From CAYNRE01 sp964399535 (GTDB lineage Bacteria > Planctomycetota > Planctomycetia > Pirellulales > CAYNRE01), in contig CAYNRE010000050.1 of the NCBI GenBank assembly GCA_964399535.1, positions 35,171 through 99,170 on the forward strand: a DNA stretch of 64,000 nucleotides, in the 5' to 3' direction. The notes below the pieces were generated by a model, which was not told where the DNA came from, did no database searches, and saw only the letters and a program-made list of their open reading frames with translations. The position numbers and the translations under genes were made by a program. This document shows, piece after piece, positions 26,914 through 36,140 of this stretch; positions within the stretch are counted from its first letter, which is position 1, and every line of letters starts with the position of its first letter.

Positions 26914-29900
26914 ATGACTGGGACGAAGCCGAACTCGATTCGCCCGAGGAAGCGCTGCCGAGACCGCGGGGCCGCGCGGCTGCGATTCTGGCTGGCCGCG
27001 TTGGGGGGCCTTGGCCTGGGCCTTGCTCCCCTCGCGCCGCTAAGAGGCGCCGAGCCGGTCGATTACCAGCGCGACGTTGCCCCGCTGCTGGCCAGACATT
27101 GTGTGGCGTGCCATGGGCCGGATCAGCAGGAGTCGAGTTTGCGACTCGATACCCCTGCCGGGCTCAACCGAGGGGGCGTGCGGGGGCCGCTCTGGATTGC
27201 CGGCCAGAGCCAGCAGAGCTTGTTGATGGAAGCTTTGCGCGGTAGCGACAACCTGGAACGCATGCCCGCCGGAGACGATCCGCTGAGCGAGGCCGAAATC
27301 GCGCTGTTCGGCGCCTGGATCGACGCCGGGGCCGTGTTGCCCGCGGAGGTCGACGCGCAGTCGGCTTCCGAGCCGGCCGACCTGCCTTGGTCGTACCGAC
27401 CCCTGGTGGCGGTGGCGCCCCCCGCGGCGGGCGATTCGCAATGGCCTCGCAATGCGATCGACCATTTCATCGAGGCACGTTTGCGCGAAGCGGGTTTGGC
27501 CCCCTCGCCCGAGGCCGACCGGCCGACGCTCATTCGCCGCCTTTCGCTCGACTTGATCGGCCTTCCTCCGTCGCCCGCAGAGGTCGAGGCGTTTCTGTTG
27601 GACCATCGTCCCGACGCCTACGAGCGGCTGGTCGAGGCGCTCCTGGCCTCGCCGCACTACGGCGAGCGGTGGGGTCGCCATTGGCTCGACCTGGCCCGCT
27701 ACGCCGATTCCAACGGCTACACCATCGACGGGCCGCGCTCGATCTGGAAGTATCGCGACTGGGTCATCGAGGCCTTGAACCGCGACCTGGCGTTCGACCA
27801 GTTCACCATCGAGCAGCTTGCCGGCGACCTCTTGCCCGGCGCCACGCTCGATCAGCAAGTGGCCACCGGGTTTCATCGCAATACGCTTAAGAACGAAGAG
27901 GGTGGAACGGATCCCGAGCAGTTTCGCGTCGAGGCCGTGGCCGATCGCGTGAACACGACCGGCCAGGTCTGGCTGGGGCTGACCGTGGGTTGCGCCCGCT
28001 GCCACGACCACAAGTACGACCCCCTGACCCAGCGCGAGTATTACGAGCTGTTTGCCTTCTTCAACCAGTGCGACGAGCCGACCCTGCCGGTTCCCAGCCC
28101 AGACGAGGCGGCCCAACTGGCCGCGATCGACCAGGAGCTGGAAGCTCTGCGCGGCCAACTTGCCGAAGTGGATGCCGAGCTTCCGGCACGGCAACAAGCT
28201 TGGGAAGCCGAACTGTCGCCGCTAGCGCAGGTGGCCTGGCACGTACTGGTGCCCGACCGGTGGCACGCCGAGCACGGGACCACGCTGACGCTGCTGGACG
28301 ATCATTCCCTGTTGGCCCAAGGCCCCACGCCCGAGCATGACGATTACCAGGTATTTGTCCCCTACGCCGGGCGTGTGAGCGCGCTTCGACTGGAGGTGTT
28401 GGCCGACGATCGCCTGCCCCAGCGCGGCCCGGGCCGAGCCAGCAACGGCAACTTCGTGCTCAGCGAACTTACCCTGGCGGTAGGGTCCGGCTCCCCACCG
28501 GCCCAGGCTGCTGCGAACACGGCCGGGGCGGCGGCCACCACAGCGGCAGCATCAGCCGCGGTGGCAGCATCCGCGGGGGCGGCTGGCCCAATCGCCGCGG
28601 CGCCGCTGCCCGCTCCGCAATCGGTTTCGTTCTCTCAAGCCACGGCCGATCACTCTCAGGTGAATTACGCAATTGCGAGCGCCATCGACGGCGACCTGGA
28701 GACCGGCTGGGCGATCAACACCGAAATGCCCAGCCAAGAGGCCAATCTCGACCGAACGGCGGTGCTCAGGCTCGCCGAGCCGCTGGAACTCTCCGGCGGA
28801 CAGCAAATAGTCGTCACCCTGCGGCACCAAACCAAGAAGAACCCCCGCTACCAAATCGGTCGCTTTCGGCTTTCGGTTTCGGGCTCTGAGCCGCGGGTGT
28901 TGCAACTGAGCGAAGAGGTTCGGGCAGTCCTGGTCAAACCCGCTTCAGAGCGAACGGCGGACGAACAGAAGCTGCTGCGGGCAGCGTACCAGGCGGTCGA
29001 TCCGCCGCGTCAGCCCCTGGCCGCGGCGGTGGCCAAAATCGAGCGCCGCAAGGATAAGTTGCTCGAGAAGATTCCCAGTACGCTGGCGCTGGTTGAGCGA
29101 GCCGAGCGCCGGCCCACGGCGGTGCATTTGCGTGGCGATTTTCTCCGTGCCGGAGCAGCGGTCGAGCCGGCCACGCCCCAGGGATTGCCCCCGTTGGCCA
29201 TTGCGGGGAGCGGGCCTGCCACACGGCTCGACCTGGCCCGCTGGCTGGTCGATCCCCGCAACCCGTTGACGCCCCGGGTGACCGTGAATCGGGTCTGGCA
29301 GCAGTATTTCGGCCGGGGGCTGGTGGAAACCGAGAACGATTTTGGCACTCAAGGTTCGCTTCCCACGCATCCCGAGCTTCTCGATTGGCTGGCGACCGAC
29401 TTCGTGCAGGGGGGATGGAGCCTGAAACACTTGCATCGGCGAATTGTTTCCTCGGCCGCGTATCGGCAAGCCTCGCAGTTTCGCGAGGACCTGGAGGCCG
29501 TCGACCCGCGAAACCTGTGGCTGGGCCGCCAGAACCGGCTCAGGCTCGAAGCGGAAATCGTACGCGACGAAGCCCTGGCCGCCAGCGGACTCTTGAACCC
29601 GGCCATCGGCGGGCCAGGCGTGTACCCACCGCAGCCCGAGGGTATTTATCGCTTCACGCAGCAAAACAAGAGCTGGCCCGAGAGCCGCGGCCCAGATCGT
29701 TATCGCCGGACGCTGTACACCTTTTTTTGGCGATCGAGCCCGTTTCCGCTGTTGAGCACCTTCGACGCACCGGATGCCAATGTCGCGTGCACGCGCCGCA
29801 CCCGGTCCAACACACCGCTACAGTCGCTCACCTTGGCCAACGACCGCGGCTTTGTCGAACTGGCCCAGGGACTGGCGCTGCGGTCGCTGCGCGAGGCCCC

Positions 29901-30150
29901 TGGCGGCGGGGCGCAAACCATCGATCGGTTGTTCCGCCTGGCGCTGGTGCGCGGGCCGCTGCCGGCCGAAACCCAGCGGCTGGCCGAACTCTACCGCCAG
30001 GAACTGGCCCGCTTAGAAGGCGACTCGGACGGCGCCGCGAAATTAGCTCCTGCCGATCGGCCCCCCGCGTTGTCGGCCGCCGAGGCGGGCGCCTGGACCA
30101 TGGTAGCGCGTACCGTACTGAACCTGGACGAATTCGTAACCCGGCCCTGA
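26914..30150 (+). CDS. PSCyt1-DUF1549-DUF1553 (PSD1) protein with Ala-rich insertion
   Basis: A 1078-residue protein with the same plan as the one ending at 10454. After a leader (FWLAALGGLGLGLAPLAPLRG) comes the one-haem PSCyt1 domain (CVACH, 63-67). DUF1549 follows (FIEARLREAGLAPSPEADRPTLI; ERWGRHWLDLARYADSNGY), and the C-terminal DUF1553 has RLDLARWLVDPRNPLTPRV, NRVWQQYFGRGLVETENDF and FDAPDANVACTRRTRSNTPL. A low-complexity Ala/Thr/Pro insertion of about 40 residues (around 530-570) follows GPGRASNGNFVLSELTLAV and interrupts the middle beta-rich domain. ATG 26914 is preferred over a TTG at 26854. It leads a DUF1501 and Gfo/Idh operon. Confidence 0.9.
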   Translation: MTGTKPNSIRPRKRCRDRGAARLRFWLAALGGLGLGLAPLAPLRGAEPVDYQRDVAPLLARHCVACHGPDQQESSLRLDTPAGLNRGGVRGPLWIAGQSQQSLLMEALRGSDNLERMPAGDDPLSEAEIALFGAWIDAGAVLPAEVDAQSASEPADLPWSYRPLVAVAPPAAGDSQWPRNAIDHFIEARLREAGLAPSPEADRPTLIRRLSLDLIGLPPSPAEVEAFLLDHRPDAYERLVEALLASPHYGERWGRHWLDLARYADSNGYTIDGPRSIWKYRDWVIEALNRDLAFDQFTIEQLAGDLLPGATLDQQVATGFHRNTLKNEEGGTDPEQFRVEAVADRVNTTGQVWLGLTVGCARCHDHKYDPLTQREYYELFAFFNQCDEPTLPVPSPDEAAQLAAIDQELEALRGQLAEVDAELPARQQAWEAELSPLAQVAWHVLVPDRWHAEHGTTLTLLDDHSLLAQGPTPEHDDYQVFVPYAGRVSALRLEVLADDRLPQRGPGRASNGNFVLSELTLAVGSGSPPAQAAANTAGAAATTAAASAAVAASAGAAGPIAAAPLPAPQSVSFSQATADHSQVNYAIASAIDGDLETGWAINTEMPSQEANLDRTAVLRLAEPLELSGGQQIVVTLRHQTKKNPRYQIGRFRLSVSGSEPRVLQLSEEVRAVLVKPASERTADEQKLLRAAYQAVDPPRQPLAAAVAKIERRKDKLLEKIPSTLALVERAERRPTAVHLRGDFLRAGAAVEPATPQGLPPLAIAGSGPATRLDLARWLVDPRNPLTPRVTVNRVWQQYFGRGLVETENDFGTQGSLPTHPELLDWLATDFVQGGWSLKHLHRRIVSSAAYRQASQFREDLEAVDPRNLWLGRQNRLRLEAEIVRDEALAASGLLNPAIGGPGVYPPQPEGIYRFTQQNKSWPESRGPDRYRRTLYTFFWRSSPFPLLSTFDAPDANVACTRRTRSNTPLQSLTLANDRGFVELAQGLALRSLREAPGGGAQTIDRLFRLALVRGPLPAETQRLAELYRQELARLEGDSDGAAKLAPADRPPALSAAEAGAWTMVARTVLNLDEFVTRP

Positions 30151-30219
30151 ACGGCCCGGTGGCCCTCGCTCCGGCGCCGAAAGGCCGCGGCAGCCTAGCC
30201 CCTGCGAAGTGACCCTGTC

Positions 30220-31662
30220 ATGAACCAACCGCGATCGAGCCAAAACGCCTTGGCGGCCACCACCCGGCGAGAGTTTTTCGGCCAATCGGGGCTGGCCTTG
30301 GGCAGCATGGCGCTGGCCAGCCTGTGGGCCGATCGCACCACGGGGGGCGAAAGCCAGGGCGTGGCCGGATCGCTCGGGCAAACGCACTTTCCTGCCCGGG
30401 CCAAGCGAGTGATTTTTCTGTTCATGGCCGGAGGGCCAAGCCAGCTTGAATTGTTCGATTACAAGCCCAAGCTGCAAGAACTCGACGGACAAGTGGTGCC
30501 GGCCTCGTACACGGCCAAGAAGCGGTTTGCCTTTATCACGGGCGATGCCCGGCTGCTGGGTACCCGCCGGCGCTTCGCCCGGCACGGCGAGTGCGGCGCG
30601 GAGCTAAGCGAGCTGTTGCCCCATTTGGCCACGGTGGTCGACGACGTGGCCATCGTGCGCAGCATGGCCACCGACGTCTTCAACCATGGCCCCGCCAAGT
30701 TGTTTTTGAATACGGGTTCCGCCCAGTTCGGCCGCCCGGCCATGGGGGCCTGGCTTACCTATGGGCTGGGGTGTGAAACCGCCGACCTGCCGGGCTTTGT
30801 CGTGCTGCAATCGGGGCCACGGGGCCCGCGGGGGGGCTCGGCCCTCTGGGGAAGCGGCTTCCTGCCCAGCTCATACCAGGGAGTGCCGTTTCTCGCTGGC
30901 CCGGAACCGATTCTGAACCTGGCCAGCCCGCCGGGAGTCGATGTGTCGGGCGAGGCGGCGTTTCAAGGCGCCGTCCACGACCTGAACCAGTTGCGCTACG
31001 ACGCCACGGCCGACCCCGAGATTCTGACCCGAATTTCGGCCTACGAAATGGCGTTTCGCATGCAGAGTAGCGCCCCCGAGTTGATGAATCTATCCAGCGA
31101 AACGGCCGCCACGCTGGCCGAGTACGGGGCCGAGCCGGGCCAGGTGTCGTTCGCCAACAACTGCCTGTTGGCCCGCCGGCTGGTCGAACGGGGCGTTCGC
31201 TTCGTGCAGCTTTATCACACTGATTGGGACCACCACGGCAACCCCGATACCCATTTGGGCCAGCCGCTCGACGACCGCTGCGCGGAAACCGATCGCCCGG
31301 CGGCGGCCCTGGTTCGCGATTTGAAGCGCCGGGGCCTGCTCGACGAGACCCTGGTGGTCTGGGGAGGTGAATTCGGGCGAACCCCCATGGGCGAACCTCG
31401 CGACCTGGTCGGCCGCGATCATCACGTCGAGGCCTATACCATGTGGCTAGCCGGCGGCGGCATCCGGGGCGGGCAAACGCTGGGAGCCACCGACGAATTG
31501 GGATATTACCCGGTTGAGCATCGGGTGCATGTTCACGACCTGCAGGCCACCCTACTGCGGCTACTGGGGCTCGACCACTTGCAGCTCACCTATCGTTTCC
31601 AAGGTCGGCAGTTCCGTTTGACCGACGTGGGGGGCGAGGTCGTCTCGGCCTTGTTGGCCTAG
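30220..31662 (+). CDS. DUF1501 domain-containing exported protein
   Basis: A 480-residue partner of the upstream PSD1 gene, 69 bp away. A Tat-like leader (TRREFFGQSGLALGSMALASLW) is followed by FPARAKRVIFLFMAGGPSQLELFDYKP, VDDVAIVRSMATDVFNHGPAKLF, RLVERGVRFVQLYHTDWDHHGNP, ETLVVWGGEFGRTPMGEP and VHVHDLQATLLRLLGLDHLQLTYRF, the diagnostic DUF1501 blocks. It belongs to the alkaline-phosphatase/sulfatase-like fold and is thought to act outside the cytoplasm; the substrate is unknown. It shares its design with the 8916-10448 copy, and the two pairs probably arose by duplication. Confidence 0.9.
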   Translation: MNQPRSSQNALAATTRREFFGQSGLALGSMALASLWADRTTGGESQGVAGSLGQTHFPARAKRVIFLFMAGGPSQLELFDYKPKLQELDGQVVPASYTAKKRFAFITGDARLLGTRRRFARHGECGAELSELLPHLATVVDDVAIVRSMATDVFNHGPAKLFLNTGSAQFGRPAMGAWLTYGLGCETADLPGFVVLQSGPRGPRGGSALWGSGFLPSSYQGVPFLAGPEPILNLASPPGVDVSGEAAFQGAVHDLNQLRYDATADPEILTRISAYEMAFRMQSSAPELMNLSSETAATLAEYGAEPGQVSFANNCLLARRLVERGVRFVQLYHTDWDHHGNPDTHLGQPLDDRCAETDRPAAALVRDLKRRGLLDETLVVWGGEFGRTPMGEPRDLVGRDHHVEAYTMWLAGGGIRGGQTLGATDELGYYPVEHRVHVHDLQATLLRLLGLDHLQLTYRFQGRQFRLTDVGGEVVSALLA

Positions 31663-31761
31663 AGGCTCGCCGGCAGCAGAGTCGTTCCAGCGCGGGCCAT
31701 GGGCGTCGGCGCCTTGGCAGGTCGCTTTCAATCGCGCGCCGGCACCGAGAGAAACTCCAAG

Positions 31762-32868
31762 ATGCGCAAGCCCTGGCGAGCCGCGGTCATTGGGCACACC
31801 GGTCGTGGCGATTACGGCCATCAGCTCGACCAGGTTTGGCTTGAGGTTCCCGGCGTGGAGCTCGTCGGTGTGGCCGATCCGGACCCCGCCGGCCGGGCCG
31901 CCGCCGCCAAACGGCTGGGGCTCGCTCGAGCCTATGAAGACTATCGCCAGATGCTCGATGAACTGCGGCCCGACGTGGTGAGCATTGGCCCTCGCTGGAT
32001 CGACCGCCATGCCGAGTTGGTCGAGGAAACCGCAGAGCGGGGCATTCACATCTATCTGGAAAAGCCATTCTGCCGCACCCTGGCCGAGGCCGATCGGATC
32101 GTCGATGCCTGTGACCGTAGCCACGTGAAGCTGGCACTGGCCCTGCAAACCCGGTACAGCCCCAAGCTGCCCGTCGTAAATCGCATCCTGAGCGAGGGGC
32201 GAATCGGCAGCATCCTGGAGATTCGAGCTCGGGGAAAGGAAGACGGCCGAGGCGGCCTGGAAGACCTGTGGGTGCTGGGCACGCACGTGCTCGACCTGAT
32301 GCGAGTATTCGGCGGTTCGCCTCGCTGGTGCCTGGCCAGCATCGAACAACAGGGCCGACCTATCCGCCGGGCCGACCTGGTCGAGGGGAGCGAAGGCCTG
32401 GGGCCGCTCGCCGGAGATCGGGTCTCGGCCATGTTCGGGCTGGCTGGCTCAACCGTCGGCTATTTCCAGTCGACCCGCGGGGCCGGCGGCAACCCCTCGC
32501 GGTTCGGAATTCAAATCATGGGCTCGCAGGGGGTCTTGGAAGTATTGCCCGGCTACTTGCCCAGCGTGCGGTGGTTGCCCGACCCAAGCTGGTCGCCGGG
32601 GCGCTCGGGCCAAGGGTGGGTTGCGGTATCATCCCAAGGAATCGGCGAGCCCGAACCACTGGCCGATGGCGGACTGCCGGCCGGCAACGTGTTGGCGGTG
32701 AAAGACTTGCTGGCGGCGATCGAGGAAGACCGCCCCCCCGTGGCCAACGCCGGCGAGGCGCGGGCGACTCTGGAAATGATCATGGCCATCCTGGCCGCCG
32801 CGGTGCGTGGCGGGCGAGTGGATTGGCCGCTCCAAGACCGGAGCCATCCGCTCGCGCGGCTAAGCTAA
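31762..32868 (+). CDS. Gfo/Idh/MocA-family NAD(P)-dependent oxidoreductase
   Basis: A 368-residue protein. The N-terminal Rossmann fold begins AAVIGHTGRGDYGHQLDQ, with VELVGVADPDPAGR supplying the dinucleotide-binding acidic residue. EKPFC (Lys of the EKP motif) and the catalytic-region GTHVLDLMRVFGG follow. The family oxidises or reduces sugars, inositols or related polyols. In planctomycetes it is heavily expanded and often follows DUF1549/DUF1501 genes, as here (99 bp downstream of DUF1501). I start at ATG 31762 because of GAGAG upstream and the family N-terminus; ATG 31699 is possible. The stop overlaps by 4 bp the stop of the convergent membrane-protein gene. Confidence 0.88.
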   Translation: MRKPWRAAVIGHTGRGDYGHQLDQVWLEVPGVELVGVADPDPAGRAAAAKRLGLARAYEDYRQMLDELRPDVVSIGPRWIDRHAELVEETAERGIHIYLEKPFCRTLAEADRIVDACDRSHVKLALALQTRYSPKLPVVNRILSEGRIGSILEIRARGKEDGRGGLEDLWVLGTHVLDLMRVFGGSPRWCLASIEQQGRPIRRADLVEGSEGLGPLAGDRVSAMFGLAGSTVGYFQSTRGAGGNPSRFGIQIMGSQGVLEVLPGYLPSVRWLPDPSWSPGRSGQGWVAVSSQGIGEPEPLADGGLPAGNVLAVKDLLAAIEEDRPPVANAGEARATLEMIMAILAAAVRGGRVDWPLQDRSHPLARLS

Positions 32869-34064
32869 CCCAGCGCGAGCGGTGCCGGGCGGATTCCGCG
32901 GCGAAGCTGCCCCCAGGACCACGCCAACCGGCCAGCACCGCGCCCCGCGGCCAGGGCCAAAAGCGGGGCGAACATCGAACCCCAGTACTGGTTGAAGTCG
33001 TATCCGGCCAGGGCGAAGGCCGCGAAGTAGCCGGCCAGAACCAGGCTCACGCGTGCTCCCAGGCGGGTTTGCCAGCCCCAAACTCCCAGCCAGGCCAGGC
33101 TAAACACCAGGGCCGTGGCCCACTGGGGCAGGATCAGTAGGTAAGCGTTCATCTGGCAGGTGGAGAGCACGAACGGCAGGCCCCCCCATTGCCACCAGGA
33201 GCCGGCATGGGCCAGGTCGTTGGGGCCGATGAGCGGGCCAACCTGGCTGGCGTGCCAGGCATAGAATCCGGCGTAGGCCGCCAACCCCAAGGCCCAGCCC
33301 AGCGTTTGGCGCCAATGCCCCCCCCAGATCGCGAAGGCCGCCAGTACCAGCACGGCCGGCGCCGCCAGCTCGCGCAGAAACAGGGCGGCAACGCCAGCCA
33401 GCACCGCCCAGGCACCACGGCGTCCGGCCGACGCCAGCACGGCCAAGGTTACAAGCAGCCCCGACCATAGTTCGGGCATTACGTACAGATTGCCCAAGAT
33501 GGTCGGCATCCAGGCGCCGGTCATCAGCGCAAACGCACCGAGCGCGGGCGCTAGCGACCTCCAATCGACCGATACTGGCGCGGACCCTGCACGACAGCCA
33601 TCGCCGGTGCACCCGGCCGTGACCATGCCGCTTGGCGGGGCTACGCCGGCACTCGCGTCGGCAGCCACGGCGTCGAAGGCCCAGACCAGTGCCAGCAGCC
33701 CGAGCCCGGCGAGCAAGGCTTGCCCCAGGCGCGGGTCGGGCAGCCACCCCAAGAAAGCCATGGGGAGCGGGGTGCGCCAGTTCAATCGCGAACGCGTGGG
33801 ATACCCCCGCGCGCGGAGCTCGGTGGCCGCGGCCTCATAGTAGCCCTCGCCACGGCCGATGCGGTCGACCTCGGCCCGGTACAAGGCGACGTCGCCCGGT
33901 CCTCGACTGGGGCGATCGGCAAACCCCGATTTCAGGGGCGATAGCGAGACGACCAGCGCCGCCACGGTAAGGATCGACCAAGCGGCGATGAACGTCCGCC
34001 GCGGCGCGGTGTGCGCCATGCCGGAAGGCAACGGCTTGAGCCAGGGCTGGTCGGTCGGCGACAC
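32865..34064 (-). CDS. Polytopic membrane protein, glycosyltransferase 87-like
   Basis: A 399-residue, mostly hydrophobic protein with about nine predicted helices. It starts MSPTDQPWLKPLPSGMAHTA, so Met16 (34019) could be the real start. An early segment (FADRPSRGPGDVALYRAEVDRIGRGEGYYEAAATEL) resembles the first periplasmic loop of polyprenyl-phosphate-dependent mannosyl or GT-C transferases (DUF2029/GT87). Also seen are NWRTPLPMAFLGWLP and a C-terminal ALAGYDFNQYWGSMFAPLL. A GT-C role is inferred from topology and the early acidic loop only. It could also be an unannotated O-antigen-type membrane enzyme. Nearest neighbour upstream is lysC, 189 bp away. Confidence 0.6.
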   Translation of the reverse strand: MSPTDQPWLKPLPSGMAHTAPRRTFIAAWSILTVAALVVSLSPLKSGFADRPSRGPGDVALYRAEVDRIGRGEGYYEAAATELRARGYPTRSRLNWRTPLPMAFLGWLPDPRLGQALLAGLGLLALVWAFDAVAADASAGVAPPSGMVTAGCTGDGCRAGSAPVSVDWRSLAPALGAFALMTGAWMPTILGNLYVMPELWSGLLVTLAVLASAGRRGAWAVLAGVAALFLRELAAPAVLVLAAFAIWGGHWRQTLGWALGLAAYAGFYAWHASQVGPLIGPNDLAHAGSWWQWGGLPFVLSTCQMNAYLLILPQWATALVFSLAWLGVWGWQTRLGARVSLVLAGYFAAFALAGYDFNQYWGSMFAPLLALAAGRGAGRLAWSWGQLRRGIRPAPLALG

Positions 34065-34253
34065 GTGAAGAGCCTCGCTTGCCGGGGGGGCCGGGCCGGG
34101 GGCTTTCCTTCTCCCCGGACCAGCGCCGCTTTTGGCAAGCTTAGCTCGGCAATCGCCGCCCGAGGCGCCGGCGAGCCGGGTCGCGACGATGGTGCCGATT
34201 GTGCGAGACAGCGCGGCGAGCCCACGGGCGATTGGGGGCCGGCCGCCGCACGG

Positions 34254-36044
34254 CTACCGCAAGGCGTCGGCAAAGGCGGCTTCCAGCGTTTTCAGGCCGG
34301 CCTCGCCCTGGTCCCCCTCGACCACTACGTTGACCCGCACCTCGCTGGTGTTGATCATTTCGATGTTGATGCCCGCTTCGCTGAGCGACTGAAAAGTGCG
34401 CCGGGCCACGTCGGTATGGCTGCGCAGCCCGATGCCCGAGACCGAGAGCTTGGCCACCTGGGCAGCCGAGCTCACCGGCCCACAGCCCAGCTCGCGGGCC
34501 ATTTTTTCAGCCACCTCCACGGCCCGGCTCAAATCGCCCCGAGCCACGGTCCAGGTCAGGTTGGCCTGGCCGGCTCGGCCATAGCTTTGCACGATCATGT
34601 CGACGAAGATCGAGGCCGCCGCGATTCGGTCGAACACCTGGGCCGCGATGCCCGGTTGATCCGGCACGCCCGAAATGGTTACCCGGGCCTGCGAGGGGTC
34701 GAGCGTAATTTCGTCGATGGCCAGGTCTTCCATACCGCTGAGCCGTTCGACCACTTCCTGGGGGGTTGAACGCGGCCGGTCTGCCAGTTGGTGCGAGGCC
34801 GCCGCCGACTGCGCGGCGCTGGCCGCCGGGGGAGGTTGGTCCAGGCGAAACGCCCGATGCACCGCCCGCAGAGCGTCGACCGCTTGAGAGCGAGCAACCA
34901 ACACCGAGATTTTGATCTCGCTGGTGGTGATCATCTGAATATTCACGCCGGCGTCGGCCAAGGCGCGAAACATGCGGTTGGCCACCCCGGTCTGGCGGGC
35001 CATGCCCAACCCCACGGCCGAAACCTTGGCCACCTGTTCGTCGTGCGTTACCCCTTCGGCGCCGAGTTGTTGGGCTGCCTCTTGCACGGCGGCCAGCGTG
35101 GGAGCCAGCTCGTTCTTGAGCACGGTGAACGAAATGTCGGCCTTGCCGCCGGCACCCACGTTTTGCACGATCATGTCGACCGTAATGTTCTGGTCGGCCA
35201 GGCGCGAAAAAATGGCCCGGCTGGTCCCCGGCCGATCGGGCACTCCCAGAATGGTGACTCGCGATTCATCGCGCAACAGGGCCACTCCGCTGACCGGCTG
35301 ATCGGGCGATTCGGGCTGGGCCGCGATGATCGTGCCCGGTACATCGCTAAAGCTGGAGCGAACGTGCACGGGCACTCCAAACTTCTTGGCGAACTCGATC
35401 GAGCGATTGTGCATGACCCCGGCGCCCAGGCTGGCCAACTCCAGCATTTCGTCGTAGCTCACCTGGTTGATCTTGCGGGCCTCGGGCAGGACGCGCGGAT
35501 CGGTGGTATAGACACCGTCGACGTCGGTATAAATCTCGCAGGCTTCGGCATGGAGCACCGCGGCCAGCGCCACGGCCGTGGTGTCGCTGCCGCCGCGACC
35601 GAGCGTGGTAATGTTGAAATGCTCGTCGATTCCCTGAAACCCGGCGGCGATGACGATTTGGTTGTCGTCCAGCAATTGACGCATGCGGTCGGTCGAAATC
35701 GACCGGATCCGGGCCTTGGTGTGGGTGCTGTCGGTGCGAATACCGATCTGGGCTCCCGTCAGGCTCGTGGCCCGGTGACCCAGGTCGCAAATGGCCATCG
35801 CCATCAGGGCCACGCTGACCTGCTCGCCCGTCGAGAGCAGCATGTCCATCTCGCGCGCCGGCGGGCTCTGGGTAACCTGCTGGGCCAGATCGATCAGGTG
35901 GTCGGTGTTGTGCCCCATGGCGCTGACCACCATCACCACCTGGTGCCCTTCGCGCTGGGCGCGAATCGCCTTGCGGGCGGCGGCCCGAATCTTCTCGGCA
36001 TCGGCCACGCTGGTGCCACCAAACTTCTGCACAATTACCGACAT
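34254..36044 (-). CDS. lysC: Aspartate kinase with four ACT domains
   Basis: A 596-residue aspartokinase catalysing ATP-dependent phosphorylation of aspartate, the first step to lysine, threonine and methionine. The N-terminal kinase domain starts MSVIVQKFGGTSVADAEKI and contains TLGRGGSDTTAVALAA and AEACEIYTDVDGVYTTDPR. The C-terminal half carries four ACT repeats in two pairs; VTILGVPDRPGTSRAIFSRL and VTISGVPDQPGIAAQVFDRI head the two pairs, and a Pro/Ala-rich linker (about 400-440) separates them. Most bacterial LysC have two ACT domains in one chain; the doubled form fits planctomycetes and cyanobacteria. ATG 36044 is the family start; ten residues upstream in the longest frame are dropped. 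It follows the candidate homoserine kinase gene by 96 bp, and hom precedes that. Confidence 0.95.
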   Translation of the reverse strand: MSVIVQKFGGTSVADAEKIRAAARKAIRAQREGHQVVMVVSAMGHNTDHLIDLAQQVTQSPPAREMDMLLSTGEQVSVALMAMAICDLGHRATSLTGAQIGIRTDSTHTKARIRSISTDRMRQLLDDNQIVIAAGFQGIDEHFNITTLGRGGSDTTAVALAAVLHAEACEIYTDVDGVYTTDPRVLPEARKINQVSYDEMLELASLGAGVMHNRSIEFAKKFGVPVHVRSSFSDVPGTIIAAQPESPDQPVSGVALLRDESRVTILGVPDRPGTSRAIFSRLADQNITVDMIVQNVGAGGKADISFTVLKNELAPTLAAVQEAAQQLGAEGVTHDEQVAKVSAVGLGMARQTGVANRMFRALADAGVNIQMITTSEIKISVLVARSQAVDALRAVHRAFRLDQPPPAASAAQSAAASHQLADRPRSTPQEVVERLSGMEDLAIDEITLDPSQARVTISGVPDQPGIAAQVFDRIAAASIFVDMIVQSYGRAGQANLTWTVARGDLSRAVEVAEKMARELGCGPVSSAAQVAKLSVSGIGLRSHTDVARRTFQSLSEAGINIEMINTSEVRVNVVVEGDQGEAGLKTLEAAFADALR

Positions 36045-36140
36045 GGTAGTAGTTCGTTCTCCTGGTTCGAGCAACGCTGGGGGGCTGGCCGGGGTAAGGC
36101 GAACCGCCTGCCTCCGGTGGCCGATTGGCGCGGCGGAAAA

